Source: an uncultured Pseudomonadota bacterium
GTDB taxonomy: Bacteria; Pseudomonadota; Alphaproteobacteria; RF32; CAG-239
Direction: 5' to 3'
Assembly: GCA_949286215.1 (NCBI GenBank)
Contig: CASDYX010000005.1
Location: 1 to 64,000 of the forward strand
Length of the DNA: 64,000 nucleotides
Program-made: the position numbers and the translations under genes
Shown: positions 52,976 to 62,208 of the stretch, piece by piece
Numbering within the stretch: position 1 is the stretch's first letter
Layout of the letters: each line of letters starts with the position of its first letter
Notes under the pieces: generated by a model
What the model saw: the letters and a program-made list of their open reading frames with translations, nothing else
Database searches by the model: none
What the model was told of the DNA's origin: nothing

Positions 52976-54949
52976 TTATTTTAGGTAGCTCTTTACCGAA
53001 TCGACAATTTCTTCTTTGGTAATACCAAAGTAATTATATAATTCTCCTGCCGGACCGGAGGCGCCAAAGCCATCCATTCCGATAATATCGCCTTTGAGAC
53101 CGACATAGCGTTCCCAACCGAATTTTGAGCCGGCTTCGATAGCTATGCGTGGGGCTTGACCTAATATGTCTTCTTGATAGCTGATGTCTTGAGCATCAAA
53201 CAACTCGGTACAAGGCATGGAGACAACGGCAACCTTGATACCCTCTTGCGCCAGGGCTTGAGCGGCTTCTACCGCCAGTGAAACCTCTGAACCGGTGGCA
53301 ATGAGTGTGGCTTGGCGATTGTCTTTTTCACCATAGATAATATATCCGCCGCGCGCACTCAAATTTAACTTAGCATCTGTACGGAGCATTGGTAAATTTT
53401 GGCGAGATAGAGCCAAGATGCTTGGCGTTTTTTCGCTTTCAATAGCTATTCTCCAGCATTCGGCGGTTTCAACCACATCGCATGGGCGGAAAGTATAAAT
53501 ATTCGGCATAGCACGATAAGAAGCCAGATGTTCTATCGGTTGATGGGTCGGGCCATCTTCACCGACGCCGATGGAATCATGTGTCAAAACATAAATCGCA
53601 CGTATTCCCATAAGTGCGGCCAAGCGCATTGACGGACGCATATAGTCCGAAAAGACAAAGAAGGTTCCGCCGTAAGGAATTGCGCCACCATGCAATGATA
53701 AGCCGTTCATAATAGCAGCCATGGCATGTTCTCTTATGCCATACATAATATTGTTACCGGAATAGTCGTCTTTGGTAACGGTTTTCATGCCATCAACAAA
53801 AGTGAGGTTTGAGGCAGCCAAATCTGCCGAACCGCCGATAATTTGCGGAACGTATGGCACGATTTGTTCCAGACACATTTGAGAGGCTTTGCGGGTGGCA
53901 ACTTTGGTTTGTTCGGCAATGGCTTTTTCTTCCAGAGCTTTGAGGTGGTCATCCCAACCAGATGGTAAGCGGTCATTGATAAAGTCATCAAAAGTTTTGC
54001 CGGCGGCATGGGCTTTTTCTTCCCATTTTTGGTAAGTTTGATGATTTTTTAACCCGGCTTCACGCCAAGAAGACAGAATTTCCTCTGGGACTTCAAACGG
54101 GTCATAATTCCAATCTAGCGCCTTACGCATAGCGGCAACTTCTTCCGCGCCAAGAGGAGAGCCATGGCATTTGGAAGTACCGCATTTGGTCGGTGCACCA
54201 AAGCCGATTTTGGTTTTGCAGGCAATTAAGGTCGGTTTGTCTGACTTTTGGGCTTTGGCTATGGCTTTTTCAATCTCGCCATAGTCATGGCCATCAATTT
54301 CCAGTGTATTCCAACCCAGAGCCTGAAAACGTTTGATTTGGTCGGTGGAGTTGGCTTTGTCAACCGTACCATCAATCGTGATATTGTTATTATCCCACAA
54401 GACAATCAATTTATTTAATTTTAGATGTCCGGCTAAAGACAATGCTTCCTCTGAAATACCTTCCATTAAGCATCCGTCACCGTTAATAACATAGGTATAG
54501 TGATTACACAAATCATCACCAAAGCGGGCGTTAATCATTCTTTCGGCCAAAGCCATACCCACAGCAGAGGAAATTCCTTGTCCCAATGGACCGGTGGTCA
54601 TGTCAATTCCTGCTAAATGACCATATTCGGGGTGTCCTGCCGTTTTGGCACCTAATTGGCGGAAATTGGCAATATCATCAATGGTGATATCTTTGTAACC
54701 TAACAAATAAAGCAAAGAATAAAGCAACATTGAGCCATGGCCTGCAGATAAGACAAAACGGTCTCTATCAAACCAGCGGGGATTTTCAGGGTCAATTTTT
54801 ATGAATTTGGAGAACAAAACCGTGGCAACATCGGCCATTCCCAACGGCATGCCGGGGTGACCTGATTTTGATTTTTCAATTGCATCCGCACTCAAAAAGC
54901 GAATCGCGTTGGCCATATTTTTCAGCTCTTTATTTTCGCCAAAAATCAT
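52976..54949 (-). CDS. tkt: Transketolase
   Basis: 657 aa, thiamine-diphosphate enzyme moving two-carbon units between sugar phosphates. Seen: the N-terminal SADAIEKSKSGHPGMPLGMAD, HGSMLLYSLLYL, the ThDP motif GDGCLMEGISEEA...NN (about 155-187), GIREHAMAAIMNG, and THDSIGVGEDGPTHQPIEHL in the pyrimidine domain. AAAGGAGAAACAA precedes the ATG. It is downstream of the small lipoprotein gene at 54962 in the same direction, 12 bases apart, so co-transcription is likely. Confidence 0.95.
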   Translation of the reverse strand: MIFGENKELKNMANAIRFLSADAIEKSKSGHPGMPLGMADVATVLFSKFIKIDPENPRWFDRDRFVLSAGHGSMLLYSLLYLLGYKDITIDDIANFRQLGAKTAGHPEYGHLAGIDMTTGPLGQGISSAVGMALAERMINARFGDDLCNHYTYVINGDGCLMEGISEEALSLAGHLKLNKLIVLWDNNNITIDGTVDKANSTDQIKRFQALGWNTLEIDGHDYGEIEKAIAKAQKSDKPTLIACKTKIGFGAPTKCGTSKCHGSPLGAEEVAAMRKALDWNYDPFEVPEEILSSWREAGLKNHQTYQKWEEKAHAAGKTFDDFINDRLPSGWDDHLKALEEKAIAEQTKVATRKASQMCLEQIVPYVPQIIGGSADLAASNLTFVDGMKTVTKDDYSGNNIMYGIREHAMAAIMNGLSLHGGAIPYGGTFFVFSDYMRPSMRLAALMGIRAIYVLTHDSIGVGEDGPTHQPIEHLASYRAMPNIYTFRPCDVVETAECWRIAIESEKTPSILALSRQNLPMLRTDAKLNLSARGGYIIYGEKDNRQATLIATGSEVSLAVEAAQALAQEGIKVAVVSMPCTELFDAQDISYQEDILGQAPRIAIEAGSKFGWERYVGLKGDIIGMDGFGASGPAGELYNYFGITKEEIVDSVKSYLK

Positions 54950-54961
54950 TTGTTTCTCCTT

Positions 54962-55477
54962 TTATTTGTTGTAATAGCGATATTCAATATCAAATGTACG
55001 GTGATTGTATTTACGCTCTTCGGGCGAAATGACCAAGCCCATATTGATATCATAACTGTATTTATATTCTTCAGGCACATAAACCATTACCTGCGGTGCG
55101 GTATATTCTATCTCCAAGGCATCTGATGGTATGGTGGCAACGGCATAGTGCGTCTTTTTGCCAATATATTGCGGGGGACCTTTTACCGTCTCGGTATAAA
55201 AAGCAAAGTGAACATCCGTTTCATCACTCGGACGGAGGCGCTTGATTTGAAAAATCGGTTTTATCAGAGCCTTGTTTTGCTCAATCTTACGGTCATAATA
55301 GCAATAGCCATCGTAGCCAATCAGGTTGATTTGAAATTCTTCCCGATAGTTGACAACTTGTGTCAGATAAGCATTATCGCGGATAATTTGCACACGCGGG
55401 CAAGTTTCATAATCCATATTGCTATATTCGCAACCGGTTAAAAAAACAAATAAAATCAGGCTTATTTTTTTTAACAT
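54962..55477 (-). CDS. Predicted lipoprotein (171 aa)
   Basis: The signal peptide ends in lipobox FLTGC (C16). The mature part is tyrosine-rich and beta-like (YDGYCYYDRKIEQNK; VMVYVPEEYKYSYDINMG), with about 13 percent aromatic residues by eye. No family is recognised. Upstream bases AAGAGGAATAG precede the ATG. It lies between the methyltransferase gene and tkt on the minus strand, with short gaps on both sides. Confidence 0.65.
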   Translation of the reverse strand: MLKKISLILFVFLTGCEYSNMDYETCPRVQIIRDNAYLTQVVNYREEFQINLIGYDGYCYYDRKIEQNKALIKPIFQIKRLRPSDETDVHFAFYTETVKGPPQYIGKKTHYAVATIPSDALEIEYTAPQVMVYVPEEYKYSYDINMGLVISPEERKYNHRTFDIEYRYYNK

Positions 55478-55519
55478 GGTCTATTCCTCTTCTTTGAGAA
55501 TTAATATAGACGTTCTTAT

Positions 55520-56668
55520 TTATTTTGTAAACAACGCAACTATTTCGCTGTGGTCAGAATAGATAAACTGGTCAACCATACGCAAATTTTGCAAATTCCA
55601 GCCTCCGCTCAGCAAGATGTTGGCATCGCGTACAAAGGTTTCGGGATTGCACGAAACAGCAATGATTTTGTGCGGACCACTTAAGCCCATATTGGCTAAC
55701 TTTTCAACTTGGGCTTTGGCGCCGGCACGGGGCGGGTCAAAGACAACGATGTCAAAATCTTTCAGCTCCTGTTCATCTAACGGATATTTGAACAAATTTT
55801 TGGCTTTAATCGTAATATTGGAAATCATATTCCGATTAACCGAGCGTTGAAAACCTTCCAACAAATCTGCAGAAGAATCGATTGAGGTTATAGAATTGCC
55901 CTTTAACGCCGAAAGAGGATAAGAAAATGTTCCAACGCCACAAAAGAGGTCGGCAATTTTGCCCCTATCCTCCCCCAAATATTCCAAGACTTGGGAAATA
56001 AGAGCTTGCTCTCCTTGTTGAGAGGGTTGGAGAAAGGTTCCGGCCGGAATATATACCGCAACTGAGCCGATTTTGATTTGCGGGGCTAATTTTTCAACGA
56101 TGACTTCGGGCTTGTCATCGACCCGACGCCGCCAAGAAACACGGATAACATCCGGCAGAGAAGAAAGATGTTCGGAAATAATCATCCGATGATTTAATTC
56201 CGGCATTTGCGGGAGCTCTATGACCACATCCAAGCCATTATCCGCCAAAGTAATGGACAAATCGCCTTTAGTCAGCCTTATGGAACTTGTTTTTTTGCCT
56301 TGTTTGGAGACAAAAGGCTCAGCACACAAATCGGACAATAAATTTTTAAGAGCCGGCAGAGCTTGGCGAATTTCGGAGCGTAACAACAAACAATTACCAC
56401 AATCGACAAGCTCGTTGCTGTGATAAGCATTAAACCCCAACACCATTTTACCTTTGGCAAAATTAAAGGCAAAAGTGGCTCTTCTTCTTGTTTCATCACC
56501 AATAAATATTGGCTGGGAAAGAGGCAGATTTTCTAGCTTTATGCCTTTAAGAATGGCATTAATCTTTTCGGCTTTCGTGCGTTGGTATTCTGCTTTAGAT
56601 AAATGACGCAGAGGACAACCACCGCACAAGTTTTCGACGCCACAAGATTTTTTATTTAAGCTCGTCAT
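55520..56668 (-). CDS. Class I SAM-dependent RNA (uracil-C5) methyltransferase, RumA/TrmA type
   Basis: 382 aa. An N-terminal Fe-S motif C9-x5-C15-x2-C18 with a later Cys near residue 90 marks the RlmD-like group. The SAM site is IADLFCGVGTFSYPLS (about 240-255), the second motif FDIVVFDPPRAGA, the catalytic Cys is in VSCNPETF, and the base Glu in SDHSEIVALF. The family methylates uracil-5 of rRNA or tRNA; which site is not decided by sequence. Its first 17 bases overlap the end of the diguanylate cyclase gene. Confidence 0.85.
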   Translation of the reverse strand: MTSLNKKSCGVENLCGGCPLRHLSKAEYQRTKAEKINAILKGIKLENLPLSQPIFIGDETRRRATFAFNFAKGKMVLGFNAYHSNELVDCGNCLLLRSEIRQALPALKNLLSDLCAEPFVSKQGKKTSSIRLTKGDLSITLADNGLDVVIELPQMPELNHRMIISEHLSSLPDVIRVSWRRRVDDKPEVIVEKLAPQIKIGSVAVYIPAGTFLQPSQQGEQALISQVLEYLGEDRGKIADLFCGVGTFSYPLSALKGNSITSIDSSADLLEGFQRSVNRNMISNITIKAKNLFKYPLDEQELKDFDIVVFDPPRAGAKAQVEKLANMGLSGPHKIIAVSCNPETFVRDANILLSGGWNLQNLRMVDQFIYSDHSEIVALFTK

Positions 56669-58712
56669 TATCTACTCCGAGAATCGGATAGCTGTTCTCT
56701 GGTATTGACGGAGCCTGAGGCATTGTGTTTGGCTGTGCTTGTGGCTGTACCTGAGAAGGCTGAGGTATTGCGTTTGGCTGCACTTGTGGCTGAGAGGAAA
56801 CCGAAGCTGTCTGCACGACACTTGGCTGAGACTGGGGTTGTGCTTGTGGCTGTATCTGAGAAGGCTGAGACACGGCTTGAGAAACGGTTGTTTGGACTTG
56901 TGCTTGCGCCGGAGCTACCTGAACAAAACTCGGTTGAGGTTGTGACTGTGGTTGAGGTGCCTGAGGTACAACTTGAGAAACGGTTGTTTGGACATGTGTT
57001 TGCGGTTGTTTCGATGTTTGCTCTTCAATTTTGGTTTGATTATCAACTATATGATTGGTATCAACCCCATCAAGCAAAGAAATTTCTTGAGTATTTTCTT
57101 TGTCAAAAATAGGATGATGATTTGAACTTTCATCTTTATGATCCAAAGTTGCATTGAAATTTTTCAAATCCTCAACAGTGAAAATTTCACAACGGTTTCT
57201 TCCATTTTCTTTGGCTCGATACAATGCTTCATCTGACGTTTTTATAAGCGTATCAATATTATCAGAAATTGCTGATGAAGAAATACCGATACTTACCGTA
57301 AATCTGACTTCATCTCCTTGATCGGAATATACGACAATCTTAGAGATGGTCTCTCTTAACCTATCGGCAACAATTTTGGCGGCTTCAGCTGAGAGTTCCG
57401 GTAAAAAGACTACAAATTCTTCACCACCGTAACGGGCAACAATATCATCTTGGCGTAAAGATTTTTCAGCAGTAGATGATAATTCAATCAAGACCTTATC
57501 ACCGGTTTTGTGTCCATAGGTATCATTAACACGCTTGAAGTGGTCGGCATCTATCATCAAGACACTGTATTGCTGATGGTTTGCTTGGGCTAAAGCAATA
57601 CGACGATTGACTTCATCTTCAAAATAACGGCGATTAAAGAGTGAGGTTAACGGATCTCGAGTGGCCTGATTTTTTAATACTGCCTCCCTGTTTTTGCGAC
57701 TGGTAATATCTTGGAATGAACAATACAGAGCAACATCATAGTTGTAGTCAATTACGTTTGCTGACGTTAGCAACCAAAATGGTGTTTCACCATTAACGGC
57801 TTTGGCCAAAACTTCAAAATCATGAACCTCTTTCTCTTTTTCCAAACGCTCGTTTAAGATTTGGCGATTATCACCATCGGCAAAAAAGTCTTTTAGACGA
57901 TATCTATCAAGTTCTGATGGTAAAATACCAAATAATTTAACGGCATTGTCGTTCGCCATCAAAATCTTATCATCACTCAAACGAGAAATAACAATCGGGA
58001 ATGGCGAAGATTTGATGATTTCTTCCAGACGACGATTGTACTTTTCTATCTCTCCTTCCAGACTTTCAACCTTTTTGTATGCATAACCATTTTTTATCAT
58101 CATTAATGACATAATTAATGAAACATAAGTAAAAAGTGAAATATACCATGTATGCTCTACAAAATACTCTATATTAAAGAGGCGCATTAATAAAAAGATA
58201 GTTGTAATTGTGATTGTTGTTGCTGCGACCCAATATCCGGTTTGTTGCTGAGCTGTGGCTTGTGACCAAAAGCTCGCCATAAGATACGCAAAGCCGGCTA
58301 TCGGGAATATTTTGCGCATATTGTTTATCATCTCTCCGTCGGGGTATATAAAGCAGAAAAAGATAATAGCGGCCATACCTAACACCATTCCGCCTACTGC
58401 GTAAGCTAAAACGGGGGCCTTTCCAGTTAAGATTTCTGCAGCGGCTAGTGCCAGAAGGACAACAGATATCAAAATAAACGTTAATTCCAACGCAACAGAC
58501 ATACTAATTGTAACGGCTGAGGCATTGTAGCTAATATTATATCCATACCACGAACCAATTAATTCAACAAAAAGTCCGGCAAACAAATACCAGATTGCTC
58601 GATTTAAATTGAGATTATAACTGCAATAAATAGCTGTGAGGAATAATAAGAATAATCCCCAAAGCGTTATATCCGTGAATAAATCATTAGCAAAAATTTC
58701 AATGCTTCCCAT
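56652..58712 (-). CDS. Membrane PAS-GGDEF diguanylate cyclase with long Pro/Gln tail
   Basis: 686 aa. About seven N-terminal membrane helices (residues 12-205), a short coiled coil, a PAS domain (about 235-345), and a GGDEF domain (about 355-520) with active site YGGEEF near 425. The inhibitory I-site RQDD sits five residues before it. The fold suggests synthesis of c-di-GMP in response to a membrane or PAS-sensed signal. After the GGDEF domain come about 165 residues, mostly Pro, Gln, Ser, Val and Ala in short repeats (QPSQIQPQAQPQSQ), an unusual place for such a tail. The overlap with the methyltransferase suggests coupled expression. Confidence 0.88.
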   Translation of the reverse strand: MGSIEIFANDLFTDITLWGLFLLFLTAIYCSYNLNLNRAIWYLFAGLFVELIGSWYGYNISYNASAVTISMSVALELTFILISVVLLALAAAEILTGKAPVLAYAVGGMVLGMAAIIFFCFIYPDGEMINNMRKIFPIAGFAYLMASFWSQATAQQQTGYWVAATTITITTIFLLMRLFNIEYFVEHTWYISLFTYVSLIMSLMMIKNGYAYKKVESLEGEIEKYNRRLEEIIKSSPFPIVISRLSDDKILMANDNAVKLFGILPSELDRYRLKDFFADGDNRQILNERLEKEKEVHDFEVLAKAVNGETPFWLLTSANVIDYNYDVALYCSFQDITSRKNREAVLKNQATRDPLTSLFNRRYFEDEVNRRIALAQANHQQYSVLMIDADHFKRVNDTYGHKTGDKVLIELSSTAEKSLRQDDIVARYGGEEFVVFLPELSAEAAKIVADRLRETISKIVVYSDQGDEVRFTVSIGISSSAISDNIDTLIKTSDEALYRAKENGRNRCEIFTVEDLKNFNATLDHKDESSNHHPIFDKENTQEISLLDGVDTNHIVDNQTKIEEQTSKQPQTHVQTTVSQVVPQAPQPQSQPQPSFVQVAPAQAQVQTTVSQAVSQPSQIQPQAQPQSQPSVVQTASVSSQPQVQPNAIPQPSQVQPQAQPNTMPQAPSIPENSYPILGVDNDELK
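56690..57010. repeat. Pro/Gln repeat coding region
   Basis: Imperfect copies of short blocks such as VQTTVSQ and QPSQ/VQPQAQP recur several times in the tail of the cyclase gene. The DNA shows matching TGTGGCTG/TGAGACTG-like copies, so copy number may vary. Confidence 0.6.
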
Positions 58713-58873
58713 CTGTGTTTCCTTCTGCTTTTAATCAATTTTGGTTTAAGTTAACCTAAGAGTGGTTAATATTGATTGAATCTTTGAAAAATTTGTTCAA
58801 AAAAAATTGATGATTATTTAAATAAAATAATATAGCATAGAGGTACAATAATTATTACAGAAGGAATAATTAC

Positions 58874-60055
58874 ATGAAATTTAATGCGCCTGATCACTTT
58901 AGTCACAGTTTTGAATTAAAGTTAGAACACTTACCTACAAAAAAATCTGACAGAATTGCTTTGAGCATTTTATATCCCGGATTGCTATTTGGGGCTTTGT
59001 TGGTATTGTTAGGTCTTTATGAGTTCTTTAACGGATTTAAGGGAACTACCTGCTCTTTTGATATTTCCGGAAATGAACAGGCCGTTATTGAACCAATCAT
59101 GAAACCTTGGGTGTTTGATTGGGCTATTATTGCTTTGGGCGCATGGATTGTTGTTTCTCTTATATTTTCTTACATCAGATACAAAAAAATCTTTCTTAAT
59201 AAAGACAGTGTCGAAATTATTCATCGCCCCGTATTTGGTAAAAAACAACACATAAAAGAAAAATTACAAAATTATGAAGGGGTGCGTTTTAGAATCGAGT
59301 TTTTCCAATTTGGATTTTTGAATAAAAATAAATACATTATTGAACTCTACCACAAAAATAAAAACAAAATCGTTCCCCTTTATATCAGCACCTCAGATAA
59401 AAAAATCCGACGCATGTGGGAGTATTATGCCAAAGGATTAAATTTACCGGCATTGTTTATGACTGATGAGGGAATGGTGGTTCGAAATGTTGAGGACTTG
59501 GATAAATCTTTGCAAGAGTTAGCCAAAGCCGGAATTATTGAAAGCAAGTATGACGACAGAGCTCCTCTTCCTCCTTCTCTTGCGCTTGTTCGTAAAAGAG
59601 ATAAAACCGTTATTAAATCACGAAAGTTTGTGTGGGATGCCTATAATATCATTGCCTGGTTTGGAGTAATGCTTTTGGGTGCTTTTCTGCTTTGTTCCGC
59701 CATTTCCAATGAATTCGGATTAAACATTACCGATAAATTCTGGGAATATGGATTTTATGGTTGCGGTATTGCACTTATCCTGATGGGGGTTTGGTTATTA
59801 TGCAGAAAAGATAAAGTCGTTATAAAGCCTCATAAAGTCATTATCGTGCATAAATTTATGCTCTTTTCACGCAAAGATAATGAAATCAACAAAGACGCTA
59901 TCGAATCGGTAGAAGTCAGTTTTGACCCTTCAACAGAAAGATATTTTCTATCTATCTCGTCTGATTGTAAAACCATGGTATTTGGTAAAAAACTACCTCT
60001 TGATGACCTGAAATGGGTAAAAGCATTCCTTATTCACGATATTGTTCGGAAATAA
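58874..60055 (+). CDS. Hypothetical membrane protein with two TM-plus-beta modules
   Basis: 393 aa. Two halves have the same plan: a pair of membrane helices (about 33-52 and 77-97; then about 262-282 and 295-310), each followed by a beta-rich soluble part (about 105-175 and 315-385) of the kind seen in PH-like (YdbS/YdbT) domains. The family is not firmly recognised. GAAGGAATAATTAC precedes the ATG. It stands alone, divergent from the diguanylate cyclase and upstream of yfgM. Confidence 0.62.
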   Translation: MKFNAPDHFSHSFELKLEHLPTKKSDRIALSILYPGLLFGALLVLLGLYEFFNGFKGTTCSFDISGNEQAVIEPIMKPWVFDWAIIALGAWIVVSLIFSYIRYKKIFLNKDSVEIIHRPVFGKKQHIKEKLQNYEGVRFRIEFFQFGFLNKNKYIIELYHKNKNKIVPLYISTSDKKIRRMWEYYAKGLNLPALFMTDEGMVVRNVEDLDKSLQELAKAGIIESKYDDRAPLPPSLALVRKRDKTVIKSRKFVWDAYNIIAWFGVMLLGAFLLCSAISNEFGLNITDKFWEYGFYGCGIALILMGVWLLCRKDKVVIKPHKVIIVHKFMLFSRKDNEINKDAIESVEVSFDPSTERYFLSISSDCKTMVFGKKLPLDDLKWVKAFLIHDIVRK

Positions 60056-60141
60056 TTGTCAGCGAATCGGATTAAAGGATTGCCTTGTTGGGATTTTGAG
60101 GTATATATAAAACATATTTGTGACTTTTAACCTAGGGTAAA

Positions 60142-60840
60142 GTGAGTATTAAAATGAAAAAGAAAGAAACAAGCGCGGAATCAAGAGCTATTGATAATTT
60201 TTTCAGAGAGGTTTCTGAAGATGTTCAAAACGATAAGCTCAAAAAAATTTGGGATACTTACGGGTTGCACATCATTATTGCAATCATTGTCATTTTGACA
60301 ATTGCCGTCAGTTTTGAAACCTTGAAAGCTTGGAAAATCAAAAGAAACGAGACTTGGTCAGATGCTTATGCTTATGCCTTAAACCTCCAAAACCAAGGTA
60401 AATATGATGAAAGTATGAATGTTTTGGGTGAGATTTCTCAAAAAAACAAAGGGATTTACAGAGATCTTTCCGAAATTCAAAAATCAAACATTTTGTTTGA
60501 GCAAGGTAAGAATGCCGAAGCATTGGCTTTGCTTGAAAAGATTGTTAATGACGAAAGCATCGATCCGAAGATGCGTCATATTACGGCCGTAAAATTAGCC
60601 TCTTATAAATTAGATACGGCCCCGAGAGAAGAAATTGAGAAACTGCTTGCTCCTTTAATGAATGAAGAGAGTTCTTGGAAAAATATTGCCAAAGAAATGT
60701 TAGCTATGCTTGAAATCCGTGAAGGTAACATAGAAAAAGCTAAAGAGATTTATGGCGAAATTTTGAACTCTCCTGATTTAAGCGATGGCTTAAAATTAAG
60801 AGTTCAAGATATGTTATCTGCATTAAATTCAATTAATTAG
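60142..60840 (+). CDS. yfgM: YfgM-like TPR membrane protein
   Basis: 232 aa. A polar N-terminus, one membrane helix (about 47-66: IIIAIIVILTIAVSF) and a periplasmic TPR region (QNQGKYDESMNVLGEISQ, EQGKNAEALALLEKIV). This is the usual gene upstream of bamB and der. In E. coli YfgM associates with the SecYEG-PpiD translocon and helps periplasmic chaperoning. Start is GTG at 60142; an ATG four codons on is equally possible, because neither has a clean ribosome site. The gap to bamB is 22 bases. Confidence 0.8.
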   Translation: MSIKMKKKETSAESRAIDNFFREVSEDVQNDKLKKIWDTYGLHIIIAIIVILTIAVSFETLKAWKIKRNETWSDAYAYALNLQNQGKYDESMNVLGEISQKNKGIYRDLSEIQKSNILFEQGKNAEALALLEKIVNDESIDPKMRHITAVKLASYKLDTAPREEIEKLLAPLMNEESSWKNIAKEMLAMLEIREGNIEKAKEIYGEILNSPDLSDGLKLRVQDMLSALNSIN

Positions 60841-60862
60841 TAAAATTTTTGAGGAGAAGGCA

Positions 60863-62194
60863 ATGCTTCCTTATAAATTGTCAAAAACTACAACCGTGGT
60901 CGCTTGCATGATGTTAGCATCCTGCGGAATGTTTTCTAAAGACAGATTGGTGTTGGATGGAGAAAGAATTTCTGTTTTAAACACTGAAGCTAAAGTCCGC
61001 CCTGATTATAAAGAAGGTGAATATAAGGTTGTTTTGCCCAGACCTCACATTAACAGAAGTTGGTCGCAAAGCGGCGGTAATTCCGTACACAGAATGGAAC
61101 ATTTACAGACAGGAAGTAAATTAACCACCTTTTGGGATAGCAATTTCGGAGAAGGTAACTCTAAAAGAGATTACTTGATTGCAACACCTGTCATTGCCTA
61201 TAAAGTTGTTTTTACAATTGATGCTGATGCTAAAGTCAGTGCATATCGTTTGGACAACGGGGAAAGAATTTGGGAAAGAAAACTTAAACCCTTAATTAAA
61301 GATGATAAATCAACCTCTCTTAAAGGCGCCGGTTTGGCAGAATATAAACGCAAGATTTATGCAACAACCGGTTTTGGCGGCGTGTTTGCTCTGGATATGA
61401 TTACGGGTAAAAAAGTTTGGTTCTATAATGCCGGAATACCGATTAGAATTGCCCCGACCGTGGCAAATGACCGCGTTTTGGTTCAGACAATCGACAATAC
61501 TTTAATTGCCTTAAATGCTCAGACAGGTACTGAAGAATGGCGCTACAAATCAGCACAAGAACAAACTGTTTTGGTGGGAGGGGCAAGTCCTGCATATGAT
61601 CCTTACCAAGACTTAATTGTTGCTGCTTTTTCTAATGGCGAATTAAGAGCGTTTAAGGGCTCGACCGGTTCTCCTTTGTGGTCTGATTGGTTAGCGGCTC
61701 ATGCTCGCAACAACTCTTTAGCAAATATCAATGCCATCAAATCTAATCCGGTGATTAGCGGTAATGTGGTTTATGCCGCCGGACATAATGATATTTTGGT
61801 AGCTATTGATGTCAGAACCGGGGAAAGAATTTGGGAAAAAGACATCGGTAGTACAAATCAGCCATGGGTTGCCGGAAGAATGTTGTTTGTTCTCTCAAAC
61901 ACAAATGATTTGTTAGCCATTGAGGCGGAGACAGGAAAAATCGTTTGGAGTACAAAAATTCCTTTGGGAACATCTGATGACGATAAATCCGGAGTATTCT
62001 TGAGTGGTCCGGTTTTAACAGACAATCGTTTGTTAGTGGCAACTTCTAGCGGATATGCTTTTGCAATTTCTCCTTATACCGGAAAGATTATGAGCTTTGT
62101 TGCTCTGGATGATGGGGTAGAAGTTCCTCCGGTTGTGGCTGATGGTATCACAATTTTAACCACAAACGATGCAGATTTAATTGCATATAAGTAA
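60863..62194 (+). CDS. bamB: Outer-membrane assembly lipoprotein BamB
   Basis: 443 aa. Signal peptide with lipobox LASC near residue 21, then an eight-bladed PQQ-type beta propeller, with repeats such as AYRLDNGERIWERKL, FALDMITGKKVWFYN and VAIDVRTGERIWEKD. BamB scaffolds the BAM complex that inserts beta-barrel proteins. GAGGAGAAGGCA precedes the ATG. The yfgM-bamB-der order is a strong contextual confirmation. Confidence 0.93.
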   Translation: MLPYKLSKTTTVVACMMLASCGMFSKDRLVLDGERISVLNTEAKVRPDYKEGEYKVVLPRPHINRSWSQSGGNSVHRMEHLQTGSKLTTFWDSNFGEGNSKRDYLIATPVIAYKVVFTIDADAKVSAYRLDNGERIWERKLKPLIKDDKSTSLKGAGLAEYKRKIYATTGFGGVFALDMITGKKVWFYNAGIPIRIAPTVANDRVLVQTIDNTLIALNAQTGTEEWRYKSAQEQTVLVGGASPAYDPYQDLIVAAFSNGELRAFKGSTGSPLWSDWLAAHARNNSLANINAIKSNPVISGNVVYAAGHNDILVAIDVRTGERIWEKDIGSTNQPWVAGRMLFVLSNTNDLLAIEAETGKIVWSTKIPLGTSDDDKSGVFLSGPVLTDNRLLVATSSGYAFAISPYTGKIMSFVALDDGVEVPPVVADGITILTTNDADLIAYK

Positions 62195-62208
62195 AGGATT
62201 AATGGTAA

